Shown piece by piece: positions 51,693-57,714 of a stretch of 57,714 bases of DNA. Under the pieces are notes generated by a model that worked only from the letters and a program-made list of their open reading frames with translations, was not told the DNA's origin and made no database searches. The position numbers and the translations under genes were made by a program. Position 1 is the first letter of the stretch; every line of letters starts with the position of its first letter. Source of the stretch: an uncultured Saprospirales bacterium (GTDB lineage: Bacteria > Bacteroidota > Bacteroidia > Chitinophagales > Saprospiraceae); assembly GCA_937926355.1 (NCBI GenBank), contig CALAZP010000323.1:1-57714 (forward strand). Reading direction: 5' to 3'.

Positions 51693-51911
51693 CTATTTGT
51701 ATCTATAAGTTATTCTACCTCTACTTAAATCATAAGGTGACATTTCAACGGAAACCTTATCACCAGGCAAAATCCTAATATAATTCATCCTCATTTTACC
51801 ACTAATGGTCGCAATAATTTCATGATCGTTTTCCAATCTTACCCTAAACATTGCATTGGACAAAGCCTCTTCAATAATACCGTCCTGCTTTATTAAGTTC
51901 TTTTTTGACAT
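51693..51911 (-). CDS. infA: Translation initiation factor IF-1
   Basis: The 72-residue OB-fold protein has KKNLIKQDGIIEEALSNAMF and the RNA-binding IRILPGDKVSVEMSPYDLSR ending RITYRYK. It helps occupy the ribosomal A site in initiation. It is between map and rpmJ, the standard Bacteroidota order. Confidence 0.97.
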   Translation of the reverse strand: MSKKNLIKQDGIIEEALSNAMFRVRLENDHEIIATISGKMRMNYIRILPGDKVSVEMSPYDLSRGRITYRYK

Positions 51912-51944
51912 ATATTTTTCAAATGAGGTGCAAATTTAGGAAAA

Positions 51945-52748
51945 TTATTTAATTAAAAAAAGGTTATCATTGGAAGCCACTGTTTCATAAAGCAATGAAT
52001 GATCAGATAAAATATCTGCTTTACCTTTCCCCACAGCCACAGTATGTTCATAATGGGCAGAAACTTTCTTATCTATAGTGATGATTGACCACCCATCAGA
52101 TGCTATTTCCACTTGATGCTTACCCATATTAATCATTGGTTCGATAGCAATAACTAAACCATCTTTCAATTTCAAACCTCTTCTTGGTTTCCCGTAGTTT
52201 GGAACTTGTGGAGATTCATGTAATTCCCTACCAACACCGTGCCCCACTAATTCACGAACTACACCATAACCATGTTGTCCCTCTGTGTAATTTTGAATGG
52301 CGAAACCTATATCACCTAACTTATTCCCTTCGATGGCAACATTTATCCCTTTATATAAAGATTGATTAGTTACTTCACAAAGTTGAACTACCTCTGGTGA
52401 CGCCCCCTGCATTACAAAAGTATAAGCAGAATCACCATGAAAACCATTCAAATAAGCACCGCAATCGACTGAAATTACATCTGATTCCCCAAAAACTTGT
52501 TTTTCGTGGGGAATACCATGGACTACAATTTCATTTACGGAAACACATAGCGTAGCAGGAAATCCTCCATATCCTTTGAAAGAAGGAACTGCACCATGAT
52601 CTCTGATTAATGTTTCAGCCTCACGATTGATAAAATCAGCTGTCATCCCTGGACGAATAAGAGATCCTACATGAGCTAGTACCTTACTTACTATCAAGCA
52701 ACTGGTTCTAATTAATTCAATCTCTTCACTCGTCTTGTAATACACCAT
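51945..52748 (-). CDS. map: Type I methionine aminopeptidase
   Basis: The 267-residue dinuclear metal enzyme removes initiator methionine. Active-site His and metal residues lie in NEIVVHGIPHEKQ, SVDCGAYLNGFHGDSAYTFV, VGHGVGRELHESPQVPNYG, IAIEPMINMG and HYEHTVAVGKG. All ligands are present. It is 43 bp downstream of secY. Confidence 0.97.
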   Translation of the reverse strand: MVYYKTSEEIELIRTSCLIVSKVLAHVGSLIRPGMTADFINREAETLIRDHGAVPSFKGYGGFPATLCVSVNEIVVHGIPHEKQVFGESDVISVDCGAYLNGFHGDSAYTFVMQGASPEVVQLCEVTNQSLYKGINVAIEGNKLGDIGFAIQNYTEGQHGYGVVRELVGHGVGRELHESPQVPNYGKPRRGLKLKDGLVIAIEPMINMGKHQVEIASDGWSIITIDKKVSAHYEHTVAVGKGKADILSDHSLLYETVASNDNLFLIK

Positions 52749-52791
52749 TGACCGTACAATATTAAAAACTCCCTTTGGAGTCTTTTACTTT

Positions 52792-54171
52792 TTACATTCC
52801 AGCACCAATTCCCTGCATACGACTGCTACTTCTTCCCTGTATTTTACCGGATTTTACCAATCCATCATATCTTCTCATTAATAAATGACTCTCAATCTGT
52901 TGAAGGGTATCCAAAACAACCCCTACTAATATCAATAATGAGGTTCCACCAAAGAACATAGCAAATGCAATATTCACTCCAAAAGCAGCTGCGAAAGCTG
53001 GTAAAATAGCAATGATTCCTAAGAATATTGATCCAGGTAACGTAATTCGCGTAGTAACAGAATCAATAAAATCAGCCGTCGGCTTCCCAGGTTTAATACC
53101 AGGAATAAAAGCATTCTGACGCTTTAAGTATTCAGAGTATTGCTGAGGATTTACCAATAAGGCGGTATAAACATAAGTGAATAACACTACCAAAACGTAG
53201 TAGATGATATTGTATGGAGCAGAAGTAAAATCATTTAGTGCTCTTAGAAAGGGACTAGCGGTTAAATCCGAACCATCCCCTGACAGGAATTGAGCAATAG
53301 TTGCAGGCAAGAACATCAATGCTTGTGCAAATATAATAGGCATAACCCCTGCTGCATTAACCTTCAGCGGAATATAATCTCTAGAACCAGCTACTGGGAT
53401 TTGAGAGTTACCTCTTCCAACCATTCTTTTGGCAAACTGAATAGGGATTTTTCTAACTCCTTGGACAATCGCAACCGTTAAAACCACTACTATAAACAGG
53501 ACGGCCATTTCTAGAACAAAAATGATAAATCCATTATTGGCAATCTGAGACTGCAATTCAAAAATTAGGGCACTAGGTAAAGAAGCTATTATACCGACAG
53601 TAATTAAAAGAGATACACCGTTACCAATGCCCTTATCAGTAATCCTTTCTCCCAACCACATGGCGAAAACTGTACCGGCACTCAGGATAATGATATTGGA
53701 CAACCAAAATACTCCAGATGGAACAGTTGGGTCTACAGCGCCTAGACTATTAATATAGGTAAGATAACCACCGCCTTGTACTAGCGTTATAGCTACTGTT
53801 AGCAAACGGGTTATTTGATTTAATTTCTTTCGTCCAGATTCCCCCTCCTTTTGCTGTAACCGCTGGAAATAGGGAACAGCAAAACCCATTAGCTGGATAA
53901 TAATAGAAGCGGTGATATATGGCATGATGCCTAATGCCATGATAGCAGCATTGTTAAAAGCACCACCAGTAAAAACATTAATTAAACCCAACAAATCATT
54001 AGGAGAAGATTGGTTCTGAGTTGCATTTTCCAATACGGACGGGATAACCCCTGGCAATACAATATAAGAACCGAAACGGAATACCAAGAGCAAACCAAGA
54101 GTTAAAAGAATTCTAGTTCTCAACTCTTTGATTTTCCAGATATTTTGAAGTGTTGTTATAAATTTTTTCAT
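52792..54171 (-). CDS. secY: Protein translocase subunit SecY
   Basis: The 459-residue channel subunit has ten membrane helices. It includes ELRTRILLTLGLLLVFRFGS, GIMPYITASIIIQLMGFAVP, GERITDKGIGNGVSLLITVG, and the plug-region sequence between helices 1 and 2. It forms SecYEG for export and insertion. It lies 9 bp after rplO in the spc operon. Confidence 0.98.
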   Translation of the reverse strand: MKKFITTLQNIWKIKELRTRILLTLGLLLVFRFGSYIVLPGVIPSVLENATQNQSSPNDLLGLINVFTGGAFNNAAIMALGIMPYITASIIIQLMGFAVPYFQRLQQKEGESGRKKLNQITRLLTVAITLVQGGGYLTYINSLGAVDPTVPSGVFWLSNIIILSAGTVFAMWLGERITDKGIGNGVSLLITVGIIASLPSALIFELQSQIANNGFIIFVLEMAVLFIVVVLTVAIVQGVRKIPIQFAKRMVGRGNSQIPVAGSRDYIPLKVNAAGVMPIIFAQALMFLPATIAQFLSGDGSDLTASPFLRALNDFTSAPYNIIYYVLVVLFTYVYTALLVNPQQYSEYLKRQNAFIPGIKPGKPTADFIDSVTTRITLPGSIFLGIIAILPAFAAAFGVNIAFAMFFGGTSLLILVGVVLDTLQQIESHLLMRRYDGLVKSGKIQGRSSSRMQGIGAGM

Positions 54172-54180
54172 CAGTTTATA

Positions 54181-54627
54181 TTAAACAAGCGTGATCGATC
54201 CTCCTGCACTTTCAATAGCTGTTTTAGCTGACCCAGAAATAGCATGAGCCTCTACAGTCAATTTAGCTTTAATTTCACCTCTTCCTAGAATCTTTACCTT
54301 ATCATTTTTTCCAACAATATTGAATTCGATAAGTGAATTAAGAGAAAGGTTATCAGTTTTGAATTTTTCACTAATGACCTGAAGCCTTTCCACATTTATT
54401 GGAACGTATGCTACCCTATTAGGATTATTGAATCCGCGTTTAGGCAATCGCATTTGCAATGGCATTTGGCCACCTTCAAAGTTTCTCTTCGTAGAATGAC
54501 CAGCTCTTGACTTGGCACCCTTATGTCCTCTTGTTGCAGTTCCACCACTACCGGCACCTTGACCCCTGGCTATTCTTTTTCTTGCCTTAACTGCACCTTG
54601 AGCAGGTCGTAGATTATGAAGTTCCAT
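54181..54627 (-). CDS. rplO: 50S ribosomal protein L15
   Basis: The 148-residue protein has the N-terminal MELHNLRPAQGAVKARKRIA and the Gly/Arg-rich RGQGAGSGGTATRGHKGAKS region that threads into 23S rRNA, and a C-terminal globular domain ending SAGGSITLV. It is between rpmD and secY. Confidence 0.98.
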   Translation of the reverse strand: MELHNLRPAQGAVKARKRIARGQGAGSGGTATRGHKGAKSRAGHSTKRNFEGGQMPLQMRLPKRGFNNPNRVAYVPINVERLQVISEKFKTDNLSLNSLIEFNIVGKNDKVKILGRGEIKAKLTVEAHAISGSAKTAIESAGGSITLV

Positions 54628-54647
54628 CTTGTTACTTTATTTTCTAA

Positions 54648-54830
54648 TTATTTAACTTCTTCAACCGTTACTAAATGACTTACCTTCGAAACCATCCCAT
54701 TAATTTGAGGCGTAGCTTCATGCACCACACTATGGTTGATTTTTCTCAATCCCAAAGCCACCATAGTAGCTTTTTGCTTTTTAGAACGATCTATTACACT
54801 CTTCTTTTGAGTTATTTTAATCTTGGCCAT
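54648..54830 (-). CDS. rpmD: 50S ribosomal protein L30
   Basis: The 60-residue protein has MAKIKITQKKSVIDRSKKQK and LGLRKINHSVVHEATPQING, typical for bacterial L30. It is between rpsE and rplO. Confidence 0.97.
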   Translation of the reverse strand: MAKIKITQKKSVIDRSKKQKATMVALGLRKINHSVVHEATPQINGMVSKVSHLVTVEEVK

Positions 54831-54841
54831 TTTGTTGAATT

Positions 54842-55360
54842 TTAACCTTTAAAGAGTTTTTCCATTTCAATCCCTCGCTGCTTGGCAACCAACATTGGAC
54901 TTCTCAATCTGCTTAAGGCATCTACTGCTGCCTTCACCACATTGTGTGGATTAGAAGAGCCCTGGGTCTTAGAAAGAACGTTGTGAACACCAGCTATTTC
55001 TAAAACTGCTCTTAGAGCACCACCAGCAATAACACCTGTACCATCTGAAGCAGGTTTAATCAAAACTTTACCAGCACCGTATTTTCCATTAACGGAATGT
55101 GGAATAGTACCTTTATATAAAGGAAACTTAACCAGATTCTTTTTTGCATCATCTACAGCCTTGGCAATAGATTCAGATACGTCCCTAGCCTTTCCTAGAC
55201 CATATCCAACAGTTCCATTACCATCGCCCACTACAACAATCGCAGCGAAACTAAATGTTCTACCACCTTTTGTAACTTTCGCTACCCTATTAAGTGCAAC
55301 CAACTTCTCTTTTAATTCAGTTTCCGAAGGTTTTACTCTATTACTAGATTTATTAGCCAT
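54842..55360 (-). CDS. rpsE: 30S ribosomal protein S5
   Basis: The 172-residue protein has the double-stranded RNA-binding S5 domain: LNRVAKVTKGGRTFSFAAIV, VGYGLGKARDVSESIAKAVD, and the C-terminal GVIAGGALRAVLEIAGVHNV. It acts in decoding fidelity. It is 19 bp after rplR. Confidence 0.98.
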   Translation of the reverse strand: MANKSSNRVKPSETELKEKLVALNRVAKVTKGGRTFSFAAIVVVGDGNGTVGYGLGKARDVSESIAKAVDDAKKNLVKFPLYKGTIPHSVNGKYGAGKVLIKPASDGTGVIAGGALRAVLEIAGVHNVLSKTQGSSNPHNVVKAAVDALSRLRSPMLVAKQRGIEMEKLFKG

Positions 55361-55379
55361 TTCTTAAATGGTTTTGATT

Positions 55380-55733
55380 TTAAATTTTAATTCCACCTGC
55401 TCTAGCGCCATCTGCAAGAGCCTTAACCCGACCGTGATATAAATAACCTCCCCTGTCGAATACAGCTGTATTGATTTTTGCAGCAATAGCACGCTCAGCT
55501 AATAACTTTCCAACAGCAGCAGATTGGTCCACTTTGGTTCCCTTATTTTCTATACCGGACTCTAGTGAAGAAGCCGAAACAAGTGTATGGCCAGTGCTAT
55601 CGTCAATAATCTGAGCATAAATATATTTATTACTTCTATATACACTCAAGCGAGGCCTCTCAGCTGAACCCATCACTTTTTTCTTAATTCTAAAGTGAAT
55701 TCGCTTTCTTCTAGTTTGTTTTGAAAACGCCAT
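55380..55733 (-). CDS. rplR: 50S ribosomal protein L18
   Basis: The 117-residue 5S rRNA-binding protein has RKRIHFRIKKKVMGSAERPR, LSVYRSNKYIYAQIIDDSTG and AVFDRGGYLYHGRVKALADG. A 62-bp gap separates it from rplF upstream. Confidence 0.98.
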   Translation of the reverse strand: MAFSKQTRRKRIHFRIKKKVMGSAERPRLSVYRSNKYIYAQIIDDSTGHTLVSASSLESGIENKGTKVDQSAAVGKLLAERAIAAKINTAVFDRGGYLYHGRVKALADGARAGGIKI

Positions 55734-55795
55734 TTTATTTTAATTTTCCTTTAGTGAATTGAATAGCACAAAACCCAAAGGCAATGAATAATATT

Positions 55796-56350
55796 TTATT
55801 TACCTGATGTCTTACCAGCCTTTCTGCGCAATACTTCTCCAACAAATTTGATACCCTTACCCTTATACGGTTCTGGCTTCCTAAACGCTCTTATCTTAGC
55901 AGCTACTTGACCTAATAATTGTTTGTCAATGGATTGCAGAATAACAATTGGATTCTTTCCCTTTTCCATTTTGGTTTCCACTTTAACCTCATCGGGAATG
56001 GCAAAGAATATGGGATGTGAATAACCAACTGATAATTCGAGCAACTGGCCAGTATTACCGGCTCTATATCCAACACCCACCAATTCTAACTCTTTAGTAA
56101 ACCCATTAGTAACGCCTTCTACCATATTGTTGATTAAAGATCGGTACAAACCATGCATAGATTTGTGCCTTTTTTGTTCTGTCGGCCTACTTACTACCAA
56201 AGAACTGTCTTCTATAGCAACACTTAAGTCAGAATTGATTTGTTGTACCAATTCTCCTTTAGGACCTTTAACCTTTACAATATTTGATTTATCAACCGTA
56301 ATTTCTACTCCACTTGGAATATCAATTGGGGCCTTACCTATTCTAGACAT
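55796..56350 (-). CDS. rplF: 50S ribosomal protein L6
   Basis: The 184-residue protein has two repeats of the L6 fold. It begins MSRIGKAPIDIPSGVEITVD, with GVGYRAGNTGQLLELSVGYS and the C-terminal PEPYKGKGIKFVGEVLRRKA signature. It is 18 bp after rpsH. Confidence 0.98.
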   Translation of the reverse strand: MSRIGKAPIDIPSGVEITVDKSNIVKVKGPKGELVQQINSDLSVAIEDSSLVVSRPTEQKRHKSMHGLYRSLINNMVEGVTNGFTKELELVGVGYRAGNTGQLLELSVGYSHPIFFAIPDEVKVETKMEKGKNPIVILQSIDKQLLGQVAAKIRAFRKPEPYKGKGIKFVGEVLRRKAGKTSGK

Positions 56351-56368
56351 GACGAATAAATTTTTCTT

Positions 56369-56779
56369 TTAGTAAATATAGCACAATAACTCACCACCAA
56401 CATTCATCTCCCTAGCTTGCTTATCAGTAACTACCCCTCTAGAGGTACTTACAATACACACACCCAAACCGTTAATAATCCTTGGCACCTCAGAACTGCC
56501 AGCGTATTTCCTCAAACCAGGCTTACTGATTCTAGCCATTTTCTGAATAACTGGTTTTCTAGTAGACGAATCGTATTTTAAAGCAATCTTGATCAATCCC
56601 TGATTTCCTTTTCCTACGTTGTCTTCAAATTTATACTTAAGAATGTATCCCTGATCGTATAGAATTTCAGTAATTCTCTTCTTAAGGTTAGAAGCAGGAA
56701 TTTCCACAATTCTGTGGCCTGCTTGTTGTGCATTTCTGATTCTTGTCAGATAATCTGCAATTGGATCTGTTACAGCCAT
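56369..56779 (-). CDS. rpsH: 30S ribosomal protein S8
   Basis: The 136-residue primary 16S rRNA-binding protein begins MAVTDPIADYLTRIRNAQQA and ends with the GLGVCIVSTSRGVVTDKQAR signature. In other bacteria it represses the spc operon by binding its mRNA. The gap to rpsN is 74 bp, one of the larger ones here. Confidence 0.98.
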   Translation of the reverse strand: MAVTDPIADYLTRIRNAQQAGHRIVEIPASNLKKRITEILYDQGYILKYKFEDNVGKGNQGLIKIALKYDSSTRKPVIQKMARISKPGLRKYAGSSEVPRIINGLGVCIVSTSRGVVTDKQAREMNVGGELLCYIY

Positions 56780-56853
56780 TATTTTTAGATTGTATCGATT
56801 GGTATTCCTGATTGGAACCTGATCGATTCTTATTTAATTTATTCAAAAAAAAT

Positions 56854-57123
56854 TTACCAGCTAGCTTTAGTTACTCCGGGAATTTTACCGTCTAAAGCCA
56901 TTTCCCTAAACTTAACCCTGCATAAGCCAAACTGCCTCATATAACCTTTTGGCCTTCCGGTTAGCTTGCAGCGATTGTGCATCCTAATTTTATTAGAGTT
57001 TCTAGGAAGTTTATCCAACTCCTCCCACTTCCCTTCTTCCTTTAACTGCTTTCGCAATTCGGCGTACTTATTTACTAACCGCTCTCTTTTTACTTCTCTG
57101 GCAATAATTGATTTACGAGCCAT
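56854..57123 (-). CDS. rpsN: 30S ribosomal protein S14 (long, zinc-free form)
   Basis: The 89-residue protein has MARKSIIAREVKRERLVNKY and NRCKLTGRPKGYMRQFGLCR. Only two cysteines are left and the CxxC pairs of the short form are missing, so it is the C-minus type. It is 7 bp after rplE. Confidence 0.97.
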   Translation of the reverse strand: MARKSIIAREVKRERLVNKYAELRKQLKEEGKWEELDKLPRNSNKIRMHNRCKLTGRPKGYMRQFGLCRVKFREMALDGKIPGVTKASW

Positions 57124-57130
57124 ATTTAAA

Positions 57131-57688
57131 TTAATTTCTTTGATTTTTAAAAGGTAATCCCATCAACTTTAGTAAAGCTAAAGCTTCTGCATCCGTTTTG
57201 GCAGAAGTAACAATGGTAATATCCATTCCCGTTATTTGGTTTACTTTATCGATATCAATTTCGGGGAAGATAATTTGCTCGGTAATACCCAAAGAATAAT
57301 TGCCTCTTCCGTCAAAACTCTTATCATTAATACCTCTGAAGTCCCTTACTCTAGGTAAAGCAACTGATGTTAACCGGTCCAAAAATTCATACATTCTATC
57401 TTTTCTCAAAGTAACTTTTGCACCAATGGTCATTTGCTCTCTCAACTTAAAGTTAGATACAGATTTCTTTGCCTTCGTTGGGATCGCTTTTTGCCCAGCA
57501 ATAATGGACATTTGATCCAAAGCTACATCTACCAACTTTTTATCCTGAGTTGCACCACCAATACCTTGGTTGATACAAACCTTTTGAATTTTAGGTACTT
57601 GCATGACAGAGGTATAACCAAACTGTTCCATCATAGCTTTGACAACCTCTTGTCTGTACTTAGTTTTTAATCTAGGTGTATATTCCAT
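57131..57688 (-). CDS. rplE: 50S ribosomal protein L5
   Basis: The 185-residue 5S rRNA-binding protein has MQVPKIQKVCINQGIGGATQ, GQKAIPTKAKKSVSNFKLRE and the C-terminal DIDKVNQITGMDITIVTSAK. Its ATG overlaps the rplX stop by one base (TAATG), so they are translationally coupled. Confidence 0.98.
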   Translation of the reverse strand: MEYTPRLKTKYRQEVVKAMMEQFGYTSVMQVPKIQKVCINQGIGGATQDKKLVDVALDQMSIIAGQKAIPTKAKKSVSNFKLREQMTIGAKVTLRKDRMYEFLDRLTSVALPRVRDFRGINDKSFDGRGNYSLGITEQIIFPEIDIDKVNQITGMDITIVTSAKTDAEALALLKLMGLPFKNQRN

Positions 57689-57714
57689 TATCTTAAAATT
57701 TCTCCTGATTTTTT
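57688..57714 (-). CDS. rplX: 50S ribosomal protein L24 (partial, C-terminal end only)
   Basis: The last eight codons before TAA read KKSGEILR, which matches the usual Bacteroidota L24 ending, and its position before rplE is the conserved spc operon order. The rest lies beyond the right edge. Confidence 0.85.
   Translation of the reverse strand, partial: KKSGEILR

Noticed and set aside
1..57714. Mobile elements, CRISPR arrays, prophage
   Set aside because: No transposase, integrase, direct-repeat array or att-like duplication was found on reading; gene content is core and co-linear with Bacteroidota operons.

Overview
The window is a chromosomal segment of a Bacteroidota bacterium, most likely in or near Saprospiria. 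Several independent signs support this. It has type IX secretion and gliding genes (porU, porV, gldJ, a PorP/SprF protein, and an S8 protease with a C-terminal sorting domain). It carries a small DUF4295 gene between rpmG and ftsY, promoters of the TAnnTTTG type, a tmRNA tag ending in NYALAA, and a zinc-ligand-free L36. The crtI-cruF-crtZ run is what a saproxanthin/myxol-type carotenoid producer would need. The lineage is inferred, because there is no rRNA gene to confirm it. I see no insertion sequence, prophage, integrase or CRISPR array.

Left part (1-19570): a mix of housekeeping and surface genes. In order: a partial DUF4199 protein, a dihydroorotase homologue without metal ligands, a BatA/VWA membrane protein, queE, a free-methionine sulfoxide reductase, a TPR protein, a secreted PHP hydrolase, tmRNA with a clear terminator, a saccharopine-dehydrogenase-like enzyme, purC, a PhoD-like lipoprotein, a Gfo/Idh/MocA oxidoreductase and a BASS transporter. 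Next comes a degenerate alpha/alpha-toroid glycosidase-like protein, divergent from a TetR - sulfotransferase-like - class IV aminotransferase operon. A thioredoxin-fold lipoprotein and a secreted subtilase close this part.

Middle part (19580-33840): a tRNA-Arg/rpmB/rpmG/DUF4295 unit with a complete promoter and terminator, ftsY, ribA and an OmpA-family protein. Then comes the gliding/T9SS locus: a ureohydrolase-fold protein lacking the metal site, murF, gldJ, PorP/SprF, porU and porV. A PepSY-type membrane gene with a one-base frameshift follows.

Right-middle (33860-44630): a ferrous-iron operon (a DtxR regulator, a membrane-anchored DtxR/FeoA fusion, and FeoB split into separate GTPase and channel genes). 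RNase P RNA follows tail to tail, then a large NtrY-like histidine kinase and crtI-cruF-crtZ.

Right end (44631-57714, minus strand): the rplX..rplQ part of the spc/alpha ribosomal superoperon with secY, map, infA, rpmJ and rpoA. It ends at a strong terminator after rplQ, and a promoter overlapping that terminator starts carA-eno-ftsB-sucD. Most of the window is ordinary core genome. The least ordinary parts are the iron operon, the TetR/sulfotransferase/aminotransferase operon with its divergent glycosidase-like neighbour, and two enzyme-fold proteins that have lost their active sites.
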